Positions 32,739 through 41,074 of a stretch of 64,000 bases of DNA are shown piece after piece. Made by a program: the position numbers and the translations under genes. Numbering within the stretch: the first letter of the stretch is position 1; every line of letters starts with the position of its first letter. The notes beneath the pieces were generated by a model. The model was not told the origin of the DNA and made no database searches. It saw nothing but the letters and a program-made list of their open reading frames with translations. Origin of the DNA: Dyella_D sp052115385 (GTDB lineage Bacteria; Pseudomonadota; Gammaproteobacteria; Xanthomonadales; Rhodanobacteraceae); contig NZ_JBFRGP010000004.1 in the NCBI RefSeq assembly GCF_052115385.1, positions 310,001-374,000 on the forward strand, read 5' to 3'.

Positions 32739-34052
32739 ATGCCTGCAAAACCATTCGATGTGCTCGGCGTGAAAACTTCGTCATCGTTGTCTGCGGCTCA
32801 GCCGGACAAGCCGCATCTGAGCCTCGCGCAGGCGCAGCGTTTGCAATTGGCGGCGCAGGGTTTGCTGCGCGCACCGCGCCGTCGCGCGCGTCGCGCGGAG
32901 GTGGTCGATGCGATCACGCGCATGCGGCTGTTGCAGATCGACACCATTCACGTGGTGGCGCGCAGTCCTTATCTGGTGCTGCATTCGCGCGTGGGCGATT
33001 ACGAACCCGCATGGCTGGACGAAGCGCTCGCGCAAGGACAACTCGCCGAATGCTGGGCGCATGAAGCCTGTTTCGTGCCGGCCGCCGACTATGCCTGGCA
33101 TCGCGCATGGAGCGTCCGCCGCGGCACGCATTGGGCGCATCGCCATGCCGAGCGCATGCATCGCGAGCAGCGCGAAGACATGGGCGGCCTGCTCGAACGC
33201 ATTCGCACGAACGGCCCGGCGCGCGCAGCGGATTTCGAAAGCGAGGAGCGCGGCGCGAGCAGCGGCTGGTGGTCGTGGAAGCCGGAGAAGCGCTGGCTGG
33301 AAGCATGGTTCGCGCTGGGCGAGCTGATGGTGAGCCGGCGCGAGCGCTTTCAGCGCGTCTACGATCTGGCGGAGCGCGTGATCGCGCAGTTGCAGCCATC
33401 GTTCGACGATGCGCCGCTAGGCATGGAACACGAGGCGTTGCGGCGCCGCTTCATCCTTGACGCCGTGCGCGCGCTCGGCGTGACCCAGGCGCGCTGGATC
33501 GCCGATTATCACCGGCTGAAGCCCGCGGTCACCGAACAGGAGCTGGCTCCGCTGGTGGCCAGCGGCGAACTGATCGAAGTAGCGGTGGCGGGCTGGAACG
33601 TGCCCGCCTATGTGCACGCCGGGCATGCGGACCTGCTGGCGCAGGTACGGCGCGGCGGCCTGCGCGCGACTTACACCACGCTGCTGTCGCCGTTCGATCC
33701 GCTGGTCTGGGACCGGGCACGGGCGCAGGCGATGTTCGGTTTCGAATACACCATCGAGTGCTATGTGCCGGCGGCGAAGCGCCGCTATGGCTATTACGTG
33801 CTGCCGATCCTGCGTCGCGGGCAATTGGTCGGCCGGCTCGATGCCAAGGCGCATCGTGCGGAATGTGTATTTGAGGTGAAGGCGCTTTACCTGGAAGAGG
33901 GCGAAACGCCGACGCCGGCGTGGATCGCCGACGTGGCCGAAGCGATCGCGGCGACCGCGCGCTGGCACGGTACGCCGAAGATCCGCCTCGGGCGCTGCCG
34001 CCCCGCGAACGTGGCGGCAGCGCTGCGCGCGCATTGGCGCGCGATGGAGTGA
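32739..34052 (+). CDS. Winged-helix DNA-glycosylase-like protein (YcaQ/HTH_42 family)
   Basis: 437 residues. The family signature is LLQIDTIHVVARSPYLVLHSRVGDYEP, containing the Q-x-D motif implicated in unhooking DNA interstrand crosslinks by YcaQ/AlkX, and TTLLSPFDPLVWDRARAQAMFGFEYTIECYVPAAKRRYGYYVLPIL with the second conserved block. The bulk is winged-helix repeats. Predicted DNA repair glycosylase; activity is inferred from the family. Start at MPAKPFDVLG; later Met starts are also possible. Confidence 0.87.
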   Translation: MPAKPFDVLGVKTSSSLSAAQPDKPHLSLAQAQRLQLAAQGLLRAPRRRARRAEVVDAITRMRLLQIDTIHVVARSPYLVLHSRVGDYEPAWLDEALAQGQLAECWAHEACFVPAADYAWHRAWSVRRGTHWAHRHAERMHREQREDMGGLLERIRTNGPARAADFESEERGASSGWWSWKPEKRWLEAWFALGELMVSRRERFQRVYDLAERVIAQLQPSFDDAPLGMEHEALRRRFILDAVRALGVTQARWIADYHRLKPAVTEQELAPLVASGELIEVAVAGWNVPAYVHAGHADLLAQVRRGGLRATYTTLLSPFDPLVWDRARAQAMFGFEYTIECYVPAAKRRYGYYVLPILRRGQLVGRLDAKAHRAECVFEVKALYLEEGETPTPAWIADVAEAIAATARWHGTPKIRLGRCRPANVAAALRAHWRAME

Positions 34053-34059
34053 GGTCCGC

Positions 34060-34524
34060 TCAGTGCGTACCGCTGCTGGTCGCAGCTGCCGGCTGCGGCG
34101 CGCAGGCCTTGCCGTGCAGGGCCTGGTGCAGCTGGTTGGCCAGCGAGGTGCAGCGGTTGCCGAGCTGCGGGCGGATATCCGGATCCAGCGAATCGCGCAG
34201 CAGGCTTTCGCGCATCGCCTCGTAGCGGCCTTCGATCTGGTCCGGCGGATAGATCGCGGCGGCCTGGTGGCAGGCGATATAGGTATTCAGATAGTTATCG
34301 CAGGCGGGGATGCCGGTCTGGTCCGGCAAGGCCGGGCTGGGCGCGGTTTTCGGCTTGCTGGCGGGGGCGCGGGTGGTGGCTGCCGGCGCCGTGCCGCGAC
34401 TGCTGCTGGTGGTCGTGGTGGTGGTCCCGCTGGAGCTGGGGCGGGTGGTCTTGTCGTTGCATCCGGCCAGGACAAGCCCGCCGGCGAGCACGAGCAAGGC
34501 AAAGCACGAGGGAAGTCTGGTCAT
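34060..34524 (-). CDS. Lipoprotein with Thr/Ser-rich linker and Cys-containing C-terminal domain
   Basis: 154 residues. Lipobox VLAGC (Cys about residue 22), then a low-complexity Thr/Ser linker (SSSGTTTTTTSSSRG) and Ala/Pro stretch, then a ~75-residue domain with several Cys (IPACDNYLNTYIACHQAAA, LGNRCTSLANQLHQ) that could make disulfides in the periplasm. No family recognised. Convergent with the YcaQ-like gene, 7 bp apart. Confidence 0.72.
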   Translation of the reverse strand: MTRLPSCFALLVLAGGLVLAGCNDKTTRPSSSGTTTTTTSSSRGTAPAATTRAPASKPKTAPSPALPDQTGIPACDNYLNTYIACHQAAAIYPPDQIEGRYEAMRESLLRDSLDPDIRPQLGNRCTSLANQLHQALHGKACAPQPAAATSSGTH

Positions 34525-34917
34525 CAGTATCTCCTTGACTGTCGGCCCCGGGCAGGCCGTGCCGCGAGCTGGAAAGTTGAGCAACGCCCGGTTGCCAAAA
34601 GGCAGTCGCAATAGACACTGAGCGTCGTAAAGAAAAGCTGAATCGAACGCCGTTTTGGGTGAAATGCCCGCAGAAAATGCTGCCGCGATTATATCTGTTC
34701 AGTTTTTTCCGCACCGGCCTCCCCGTCGCTTTCGAGCTTTTGGAATGACTATACTGCTCGTACTGTGTTTGCCGGGGTCACCTGTTTTGTGACCCGATGC
34801 CGCTGATCAGCGATCCGCTTCATCGCCTCACCCCTAGGGTTTTCCTTAGCAGCTCAGTAAGTCGGCCTTTCCGGCGGAAAGGCTGAGTCTCATTTAAAAC
34901 CTTCAGGAGTGTTTCGC
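34525..34917. other. Promoter and long leader of the first cold-shock gene
   Basis: 393 bases. The left part belongs to the lipoprotein promoter. A TATACT element at 34750-34755 precedes ACTGTGTTTG, which is shared with the other two csp leaders. A perfect hairpin GGGTCAC/GTGACCC lies around 34775-34797. CAGTAAGTCGG at 34855-34865 is also shared. The leader would be about 156 nt, close to the length of E. coli cspA. Confidence 0.6.
34750..34865 (+). promoter_or_regulatory. csp1 promoter and conserved leader
   Basis: -10-like TATACT (34750-34755), start-site region ACTGTGTTTG, and CAGTAAGTCGG (34855-34865). Counterparts occur in front of csp2 and csp3. Confidence 0.6.
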
Positions 34918-35127
34918 ATGTCTGATCGTCAGATCGGTACCGTCAAATGGTTCAACGACGCCAAGGGTTTCGGCTTCATCAGCCGTGACAACGGCCCGGA
35001 CGTGTTCGTCCACTTCCGCGCCATCCAGGGCAACGGCTTCAAGAGCCTGGCCGAGGGTGACAAGGTCAGCTTCAAGGTCGTGCAGGGCCAGAAGGGTCTG
35101 CAGGCCGACGAAGTGCAGAAGGCCTGA
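34918..35127 (+). CDS. Cold-shock protein 1 (CspA family)
   Basis: 69 residues with RNP1 KGFGFIS and RNP2 DVFVHF, the RNA-binding motifs of the OB-fold cold-shock domain. IGTVKWFNDAKGFGFIS is standard. Binds single-stranded nucleic acid and melts RNA structure. AGGAGT lies eight bases before the ATG. First of three tandem csp genes, each with its own leader and terminator. Confidence 0.97.
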   Translation: MSDRQIGTVKWFNDAKGFGFISRDNGPDVFVHFRAIQGNGFKSLAEGDKVSFKVVQGQKGLQADEVQKA

Positions 35128-35154
35128 TTCAGGCTTTCTCGATCGTTTGAAAAG

Positions 35155-35181
35155 GCCGGGCAGCGCTGCCCGGCCTTTTTT
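35155..35181 (+). terminator. Terminator after csp1
   Basis: GGCCGGGCAGCGCTGCCCGGCC hairpin followed by TTTTTTT. Confidence 0.95.
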
Positions 35182-35231
35182 TATGCCTTTCGGCACGGGG
35201 CCTTACCTACATACCCCCGCGAAAAATCCGC

Positions 35232-35330
35232 TATGCTCGGGCCACTGTGTTTGTCAGGTCACGCGTGCCCCGATGTACGGTTTCACCCGCATCGCTCCAC
35301 CGATTCCCTGCATGCCCAGTAAGTCGTCGG
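35232..35330 (+). promoter_or_regulatory. csp2 promoter and conserved leader
   Basis: -10-like TATGCT (35232-35237), CACTGTGTTTG, GGTCACGCGTGCCCCGATG, and CAGTAAGTCGTCGG (35317-35330). Same order and spacing as csp3. Confidence 0.65.
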
Positions 35331-35381
35331 TCGCAAGGGGGAGGCCGGCCTGTCTCAGAGTCGATTCGATCGGAGTGAGTC

Positions 35382-35597
35382 ATGTCGGATGGTAATCGTG
35401 AAACCGGCACGGTGAAGTGGTTCAACGACGCCAAGGGGTTTGGCTTCATCAGCCGCGAGAACGGGCCCGATGTTTTTGTGCATTTTCGCGCGATTTCGGG
35501 ATCGGGGTTCAAAAGCCTCAAGGAAGGTCAGAAGGTCGAGTTCACCGTGGTTACTGGCCAGAAGGGATTGCAGGCAGAGGATGTCAGACCTCTCTGA
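35382..35597 (+). CDS. Cold-shock protein 2 (CspA family)
   Basis: 71 residues, with the same KGFGFIS and DVFVHF motifs as csp1; slightly longer N-terminus (MSDGNRETGTVKWF). Ribosome site GGAGTGAG precedes the ATG. It is a recent-looking duplicate of csp1 and csp3, sharing the leader and terminator arrangement. Confidence 0.97.
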   Translation: MSDGNRETGTVKWFNDAKGFGFISRENGPDVFVHFRAISGSGFKSLKEGQKVEFTVVTGQKGLQAEDVRPL

Positions 35598-35624
35598 GAG
35601 GCGGGGCAATAGCTGTTGCGAAAC

Positions 35625-35656
35625 AAGGCCGGGCGGCGACGCCCGGCCTTGTTTCA
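35625..35656 (+). terminator. Terminator after csp2
   Basis: AAGGCCGGGCG/CGCCCGGCCTT stem, followed by a short T-containing tail TTGTTTC. Confidence 0.85.
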
Positions 35657-35694
35657 TGCCCTGCGCCATCACTTCGCCTTGAAAAAAAATCGGC

Positions 35695-35796
35695 TATGCT
35701 CGGTTCACTGTGTTCGCTAGGCCACGCGCGTGCCCGATGTCCCGGCCCTTGCCTCGCATCTGTTCACCGGTTCCCTGCAGCTCAGTAAGTCGTCGG
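35695..35796 (+). promoter_or_regulatory. csp3 promoter and conserved leader
   Basis: -10-like TATGCT (35695-35700), CACTGTGTTCG, and CAGTAAGTCGTCGG (35783-35796), followed by GTCTCAAATCGAATCGATTGGAGT, whose counterpart precedes csp2. Confidence 0.65.
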
Positions 35797-35846
35797 CCGT
35801 AAGGGGGGGGCTGACTTGTCTCAAATCGAATCGATTGGAGTAAGTC

Positions 35847-36068
35847 ATGTCGGACAGTAATGGCCGTGAAACCGGCACGGTGAAGTGGTTCAACGATGCC
35901 AAGGGGTTTGGCTTCATCAACAGGGGAAACGGCAAGGAGGACGTCTTCGTCCACTTCCGCGCGATCCAGGGCACGGGCTTCAAGAGCCTGAAAGAAGGAC
36001 AGGCGGTGACTTTCAAGGTCGTGAATGGCCAGAAGGGTCTGCAGGCCGAGGAAGTAGTGCCGGTCTGA
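35847..36068 (+). CDS. Cold-shock protein 3 (CspA family)
   Basis: 73 residues. KGFGFINRG and DVFVHF motifs; differs from the others by an insertion GKE before DVFVHF. GGAGTAAG precedes the ATG. Third copy of the tandem array. Confidence 0.97.
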   Translation: MSDSNGRETGTVKWFNDAKGFGFINRGNGKEDVFVHFRAIQGTGFKSLKEGQAVTFKVVNGQKGLQAEEVVPV

Positions 36069-36091
36069 TCTTTAAGGTCGAACCGTTCGTA

Positions 36092-36120
36092 GAGGCCGGC
36101 GCAAGCCGGCCTTTTTCTTG
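36092..36120 (+). terminator. Terminator after csp3
   Basis: GGCCGGCGCAAGCCGGCC hairpin and TTTTTCTT. Confidence 0.92.
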
Positions 36121-36179
36121 CGCGCGGCGGCCACGGGAACGCGTGCTAGCCTGCCGCTTTCCCGTTGATGGAGATCGCC

Positions 36180-37073
36180 GTGCAGGACGCTTCAGCCGAC
36201 GCACCGACCGCCATCGCACCCGTCGCGGCGAGCGATGGCGCATCCTCCGAACTGCTGCTGATGCTTCCTGCGCAACCGCCGTCGAGCCTGTTGTATTGGC
36301 TGCCCGCGATGGGCGTCGCTGCGCGGCATTACCTGCCGCTGGCGCAGGCGCTCGTCGCGCACGGCATCGCGGTGGCCTTGCACGAATGGCGCGGCATCGG
36401 CTCCAGCAATCGGCGGGCAGGGCGACACGCCGACTGGGGTTATCGCGAACTGCTGCAGCTGGATCTCCCCGCCGGTCTTGCCGTGGCGCGCGAACGCTGC
36501 CCGGGCCTGCCCCGCGTGCTTGGCGGACACAGCCTGGGCGGCCAGCTCGGCTCGCTTTACACCGCACTGCATCCGCAGGACTTCGACGCCCTGGTGCTGG
36601 TGGCCAGCGGCTCGCCGTACTGGCGGCGCTTCCCGCGCGGGGCACTGATCGGCGCGGCCTATGCGCTGGCGCCCGTGCTCGCCGGCCTGGTCGGCCACCT
36701 GCCCGGGCGGCGCCTGGGCTTCGGCGGCAACGAGGCCCGCAGCACGGTCGCCGACTGGGCGCGCAGCGGACGCACCGGGCGCTACGCCGCCGCCGGCATG
36801 CCAGAGGACCTGGAGGCCACCCTGGCGCGCCTCCGGCTGCCGGTGCTGGCCCTGCGCCTGCGCGACGACTGGCTCGGCCCCCAGGCCTCGCTGGACTGGC
36901 TGCTGGCGAAGATGCCGCAGGCGCGGCCGACGTGCAGCGTGCTGGGCCCTGATGAGCTGGGCGTGCCCGCCGACCACTTCGCCTGGATGAAGCAGCCGGC
37001 CGCGATCGCGGCGCTGATCGCCGACGGCCTCGCACCCGTCCTGCGCCAGGAGCGCGCACAGGCCGCCTCTTGA
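36180..37073 (+). CDS. Alpha/beta hydrolase
   Basis: About 297 residues. The nucleophile elbow is LGGHSLGGQLGSLY (Ser in GHSLGG), and the final His is probably in VPADHFAWMKQPAA. SSLLYWLPAMGVAARHYLPLAQAL and ALHEWRGIGSSNRR are the oxyanion and lid-proximal strands of the fold. GTG 36180 has GGAG six bases before it and is preferred; ATG 36168 gives four more residues. Substrate unknown (esterase or lipase-like). Confidence 0.85.
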   Translation: MQDASADAPTAIAPVAASDGASSELLLMLPAQPPSSLLYWLPAMGVAARHYLPLAQALVAHGIAVALHEWRGIGSSNRRAGRHADWGYRELLQLDLPAGLAVARERCPGLPRVLGGHSLGGQLGSLYTALHPQDFDALVLVASGSPYWRRFPRGALIGAAYALAPVLAGLVGHLPGRRLGFGGNEARSTVADWARSGRTGRYAAAGMPEDLEATLARLRLPVLALRLRDDWLGPQASLDWLLAKMPQARPTCSVLGPDELGVPADHFAWMKQPAAIAALIADGLAPVLRQERAQAAS

Positions 37074-37128
37074 AGCGCGCCCGCCCCGCCGGCATGTGGC
37101 GGGTTCAATCTGTTGCCGGCCATCCCCC

Positions 37129-38181
37129 ATGAAGCTGTTCACCCCCTTCGTCCAACGCAGCCTGACCCTGCGCAATCGCATCGCTGTCGCCCCGATGTGC
37201 CAGTACTCGGCCGTCGACGGCGTACCCGACCACTGGCATCTGGTGCACCTGGGCAGCCGCGCCGTCGGCGGCGCCGCGCTGGTGATCGCCGAGGCCACCG
37301 CGGTGTCGGCCGAGGGGCGTATCTCGCCGCAGGACGTCGGCCTGTGGAACGAGGCGCAGCGCGACGCCTGGCGTCCGGTCACGCGCTTTATCGACGCCCA
37401 GGGCGCCATCGCCGGCGTGCAGCTGGCGCATGCGGGACGCAAGGCCAGTGCGCAGCGCCCGTGGGAAGGCGGCGGCGCGCTGCACGAAGGCGCGTGGCCG
37501 ACGGTGGCGCCCTCGGCGCTGCCGTTCGACCACGACTGGCACACGCCGCAGGCGCTCGATGCCAACGGCCTGCGCCAGGTGGTCGACGATTTCCGCCGCG
37601 CCGCCGAGCGCGCGCTCGCCGCCGGCTTCCGCCTGGTCGAGCTGCATGCCGCGCACGGCTATCTGCTGCACCAGTTCCTGTCGCCGCTGAGCAACCAGCG
37701 CGACGACGCCTACGGCGGCAGCTTCGAGAACCGCACGCGCCTGTTGCGCGAAGTGATCGCCGCGGTGCGCGAAGTATGGCCGGCGGAACTGCCGCTGTGG
37801 CTGCGCATTTCCGCCACCGACTGGCGGGAGGGCGGCTGGGATGTCGAGCAGAGCGTGCGCCTGGCGCGCGAGCTGCCGGCGCTGGGCGTCGACCTGGTCG
37901 ACGTGTCCAGCGGCGGCCTGGTGCCGCACGTGAAGATCCCGCTCGGCCCCGGCTACCAGGTGCCGTTCGCCGCGCGCATCCGCCGCGAAGCCGGCATCGC
38001 CACCGGCGCGGTGGGGCTGATCACCGAATCGGAACAGGCCGCGCGCATCGTCGAACAGGACGACGCGGACATCGTGCTGGTCGCACGCGAAAGCCTGCGC
38101 GATCCGTACTTCCCGCGCCGCGCGGCACAGGAACTGGGTGCGTCGATCGACGCACCGGTGCAATATCGACGGGCTTGGTAA
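37129..38181 (+). CDS. NADH:flavin oxidoreductase, old-yellow-enzyme family (YqjM-like)
   Basis: 350 residues, TIM barrel with FMN. RIAVAPMCQYSAVDGVPDHWHLVHLGSRAVGGAALVIAEATAV at the start (Cys of the thermophilic-like OYE class), QLAHAGRKASAQRPWEGGG, the substrate-binding pair HAAHGYLLHQFLSPLSNQR and NRTRLLREVI. Reduces alkenes activated by a carbonyl or nitro group using NAD(P)H. Ordinary lone gene next to a pirin gene; 13 bp separate it from pirin, so an operon is possible. Confidence 0.93.
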   Translation: MKLFTPFVQRSLTLRNRIAVAPMCQYSAVDGVPDHWHLVHLGSRAVGGAALVIAEATAVSAEGRISPQDVGLWNEAQRDAWRPVTRFIDAQGAIAGVQLAHAGRKASAQRPWEGGGALHEGAWPTVAPSALPFDHDWHTPQALDANGLRQVVDDFRRAAERALAAGFRLVELHAAHGYLLHQFLSPLSNQRDDAYGGSFENRTRLLREVIAAVREVWPAELPLWLRISATDWREGGWDVEQSVRLARELPALGVDLVDVSSGGLVPHVKIPLGPGYQVPFAARIRREAGIATGAVGLITESEQAARIVEQDDADIVLVARESLRDPYFPRRAAQELGASIDAPVQYRRAW

Positions 38182-38194
38182 CGAAGGACGAAAC

Positions 38195-39070
38195 GTGGAA
38201 CAGAACCCGCTGTTGATCGAAGGCCGCCTGCACGACCTGGGCGATGGCTTCACGGTGCGCCGCCTGCTGCCGGTGCTGCAGGCCCGGCACGTGGGCCCAT
38301 TCGTGTTCTTCGACCTGATGGGGCCGGCCGACTTCGCACCCGGCAAGGGCATCGACGTGCGGCCGCATCCGCATATCGGCCTGGCCACGGTGAGCTGGTT
38401 GTTCGATGGCGCGATCCGCCATCGCGACAGCGTCGGCAGCCTGGCCGACATCCGTCCGGGCGAGGTGAACTGGATGACCGCCGGGCGCGGCATCGCGCAT
38501 TCCGAACGCACGCCGCCGGACGAACGCCGCGACGGCCAGCGCATGCACGGCGTGCAGGTGTGGGTGGCGCTGCCGCAGCACGACGAAGAAGTGGCGCCGG
38601 AGTTTCACCATCACGAGGCCGACGCGCTGCCGCGCATCCGCCGTCCGGGCGCCGAGCTGGTGCTGATCGCCGGCACGGCTTATGGCGAACGCTCGCCGGT
38701 GAAGGTGTTCGCGCCGATGTTTTTCGTCGAGGCCACGCTGGAGGCCGGTGCCGAACTGGCCTGGCCGCAGGAACACATCGAACGCGGCGTGTGCGTGATC
38801 GACGGCGAAGTGAGCTGGGGTGACTTGAACGTGCCCACCGCCCACAGCGCCGTGCAGACCGGCGACACCGCGGCGCCGCTCAAGGCCGCCGTGCGCAGCC
38901 GCGTGATGCTGTTCGGCGGCGCGCCGCTGGATGGCGAGCGGCACCTGTGGTGGAACTTCGTGTCGAGCAGCAAGGAACGCATCGAGCAGGCCAAGCTGGA
39001 ATGGCAGGAGCAGCGCTACGGCAAGGTCGCCGGCGACGAGGTGGAGTTCATTCCGCTGCCGCAGCGTTGA
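38195..39070 (+). CDS. Pirin-family cupin protein
   Basis: 291 residues. Pirin motifs: GPFVFFDLMGPADFAPGKGIDVRPHPHIGLATVSWLFDGAIRHRDSVGS with three metal-binding His and MTAGRGIAHSERTPPDERRDGQRMHGVQVWVALP with the fourth. Bicupin iron proteins with quercetinase activity in some bacteria and regulatory roles in others. Start codon is GTG, 13 bp after the OYE gene, with AAGGA before it. Likely cotranscribed with the OYE enzyme. Confidence 0.93.
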   Translation: MEQNPLLIEGRLHDLGDGFTVRRLLPVLQARHVGPFVFFDLMGPADFAPGKGIDVRPHPHIGLATVSWLFDGAIRHRDSVGSLADIRPGEVNWMTAGRGIAHSERTPPDERRDGQRMHGVQVWVALPQHDEEVAPEFHHHEADALPRIRRPGAELVLIAGTAYGERSPVKVFAPMFFVEATLEAGAELAWPQEHIERGVCVIDGEVSWGDLNVPTAHSAVQTGDTAAPLKAAVRSRVMLFGGAPLDGERHLWWNFVSSSKERIEQAKLEWQEQRYGKVAGDEVEFIPLPQR

Positions 39071-39137
39071 TGCTGCGGGCGCGCATGCGCCCGCGCCGAT
39101 GCGGCGCTAGGCTGCGGAGACACTTGAGGGAATCCGC

Positions 39138-39440
39138 ATGTCCGCTTACGCCAGCTTCCGCGAGTTCTATCCGTTCTATCTGGGCGAACACCGCGACGTG
39201 AATTGCCGGCGCATGCACTTCGCCGGCAGCACGCTGGTGCTGGCGGTGATCGCGCTGGCCTTGCTCAGCGGCCAGCTCGCCTGGCTGTGGCTGGTGCCCG
39301 TCGCGGGTTATGGTTTTGCCTGGATCGGGCACTTCGTGTTCGAGAAGAACCGGCCGGCCACCTTCCGCCATCCGCTGTACAGCCTGATGGGCGATTGGGT
39401 GATGTACTGGGACGTGCTGCGGGGCAGGGTAAAGCTGTAG
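39138..39440 (+). CDS. Mpo1-like membrane protein (DUF962)
   Basis: 100 residues, two membrane hairpins (TLVLAVIALALLSGQLAWLWLVPVAGYGFAWIGHFVFE). MHFAGS, GHFVFEKNRPATF and HPLYSLMGDWVMYWDVL are the conserved His-containing blocks of the Mpo1 family; in yeast Mpo1 is an iron dioxygenase for 2-hydroxy fatty acids, the bacterial role is unknown. The TAG stop codon is formed by the beginning of palindromic repeat C. Confidence 0.9.
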   Translation: MSAYASFREFYPFYLGEHRDVNCRRMHFAGSTLVLAVIALALLSGQLAWLWLVPVAGYGFAWIGHFVFEKNRPATFRHPLYSLMGDWVMYWDVLRGRVKL

Positions 39441-39512
39441 GTTGGGGTGAGCCGCAGGCGAACCCCAACGTTGCCGCACTGTTGGGGTTCGCCTGCGGCT
39501 CACCCCAACCTA
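39438..39512. repeat. Paired palindromic repeat, copy C
   Basis: Units at 39438-39469 and 39481-39512 in inverted orientation, spacer only 11 bp. Begins with TAG that is the stop codon of the Mpo1-like gene; sits between convergent genes. Confidence 0.93.
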
Positions 39513-39522
39513 CGTTGGTTCT

Positions 39523-39912
39523 TCAGCGGTACTTCTGATGGCAGGACTGACAGGTCTCGCCCACCGGCTTGAGCGCCGCGGCCAGTGCCGCGCAATCGGC
39601 CGGCGCGGCCTGCACCGCCGCCTGCAGGTGGGTGTGCAACTGGTTCGCCTCGTCGATGAAGCCCTGGTCGACCCCCGGGAAGGCGGGGACGATATCCGCC
39701 GAGGTGGACAGCAGCCGCTGCAGGTGCTCGCTGTTCGCCGCCGCTTCGCAGCGCTGTCCCTTGACCGCATTGCGCAGCGCGCCCGAGTGGTGCGCCATCA
39801 CGTCCATCACCGCATGCGGAAAGGGATTGCGTTGCTTCAAGGCGTTCATGGCGAAGACGGTGCCGACGATGCCGATGGCCAGGCCGAGGACGATCAGGAG
39901 TGCTGCGCGCAT
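39523..39912 (-). CDS. Membrane-anchored cytochrome c prime-like protein
   Basis: 129 residues. Uncleaved N-terminal membrane anchor (ALLIVLGLAIGIVGTVFAM), then a helical bundle ending in a heme site CQSCHQKYR at the very C-terminus, the layout of cytochrome c prime/c556. Such proteins bind heme at the end of a four-helix bundle and may bind NO or CO, or transfer electrons. Convergent with the Mpo1-like gene. Confidence 0.87.
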   Translation of the reverse strand: MRAALLIVLGLAIGIVGTVFAMNALKQRNPFPHAVMDVMAHHSGALRNAVKGQRCEAAANSEHLQRLLSTSADIVPAFPGVDQGFIDEANQLHTHLQAAVQAAPADCAALAAALKPVGETCQSCHQKYR

Positions 39913-40065
39913 GACTTGCCTATCCGCTGGTGGAACGAACCGTTCGCGAGGTTAACACGCGGCCTCGCGGCGCCCGCCGCCGGCTCGGGCTAAAATGCCG
40001 GGCTTTACGCCGTCGATGATCCGCCCCATGTACATCCCACTTTCCAATCGCCGCGGAGCGCACGC

Positions 40066-40863
40066 ATGAACGACGTGGCCTTTCCCGCCGAACGCTTCCA
40101 GGGCGTGGAACGCCTGTACGGCGTGGGCAGCGTCGAGCGCCTGCGCCAGGCGCATGTGTGCGTGATCGGTATCGGCGGCGTCGGTTCGTGGGCGGCCGAG
40201 GCGCTGGCGCGCAGTGGTGTCGGGCGGCTGACCCTGATCGATGCCGATGAGGTCTGCGTGTCCAATACCAACCGCCAGCTGCATGCGCTGGACGGCGAGT
40301 ACGGCAAGCCAAAGGTTGAAGTGGTCGGCGCGCGCGCGCGGGCGATCAATCCGGCGATCCAGATCGATGCGATCGAACGCTTCCTCACCCCGTCCACCCT
40401 GGACGAGCTGCTGGACCGCGGCTACGACGTGGTGCTCGACGCCTGCGACGCCTTCCGCGTCAAGCTCGAAGCGATCGCCTGGTGCCGCCGCCGCAAGCTG
40501 CCGGTGGTCAGCGTGGGCTCGGCCGGCGGCCGCACCGACCCGACCATGATCCGCGTGCGCGACCTGTCGCGCACCGAGCACGACGCCATGTTCAGCCTGA
40601 TCCGCAAGAAGCTCCGCCAGGACTTCGGCTTCCCGCGCAATCCCACCCGCTACTTCGGCGTGTCCGCGGTGTACTCGCTGCAGAACGTGCAGTACCCGCA
40701 GGCGGACGGCACGGTCTGCGGCACGCGTCCGCCCGGCGGCGACGCGCTGAACCTGGCCTGCGGCGGCGGCCTCGGTGCAGCCACCCATGTCACCGGCACC
40801 TTCGCGTTCGCGGCGGTGGGCAAGGTGCTGGAGAAGGTGCTGGAAAAGAAACCCGCGGCCTGA
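40066..40863 (+). CDS. tcdA: tRNA threonylcarbamoyladenosine dehydratase
   Basis: 265 residues, E1-like ThiF fold. VCVIGIGGVGSWAAEALARSGVGRLTLIDADEVCVSNTNRQLHAL is the nucleotide-binding and adenylation site; VVLDACDAFRVKLEAIAWCRRRKLPVVSVGSAGGRTDPT follows. Converts t6A37 to cyclic ct6A37 in an ATP-dependent dehydration on tRNAs reading ANN codons. Known as CsdL/TcdA in E. coli; no csdA-csdE here. Confidence 0.95.
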   Translation: MNDVAFPAERFQGVERLYGVGSVERLRQAHVCVIGIGGVGSWAAEALARSGVGRLTLIDADEVCVSNTNRQLHALDGEYGKPKVEVVGARARAINPAIQIDAIERFLTPSTLDELLDRGYDVVLDACDAFRVKLEAIAWCRRRKLPVVSVGSAGGRTDPTMIRVRDLSRTEHDAMFSLIRKKLRQDFGFPRNPTRYFGVSAVYSLQNVQYPQADGTVCGTRPPGGDALNLACGGGLGAATHVTGTFAFAAVGKVLEKVLEKKPAA

Positions 40864-40892
40864 ATACGGCGCGCCGTTCGAGCTTCCCTCAC

Positions 40893-41027
40893 CGTCATCC
40901 CGGCGCAGGCCGGGATCCAGTAACGACCACGCCGCAGCATGGCCGTTACGTTTGGTGATTGCCTTCAGGCTTTGCGTCGACAACCGGACGCTATCGCCAC
41001 TGGATCCCGGCCTGCGCCGGGATGACG
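40893..41027. repeat. Pair of CGTCATCCCGGC inverted repeats, family 2
   Basis: Units 40893-40926 and 41000-41027 in opposite orientation, each with CCGGCGCAGGCCGG-type symmetry and the shared GATCCAG flank. Related to the unit at 22736-22769. Between convergent tcdA and phbB. Confidence 0.9.
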
Positions 41028-41074
41028 AACCTTTGTGGCGTGTCGGTTGAGACTGACGCCACAAGCCTCCGCTC

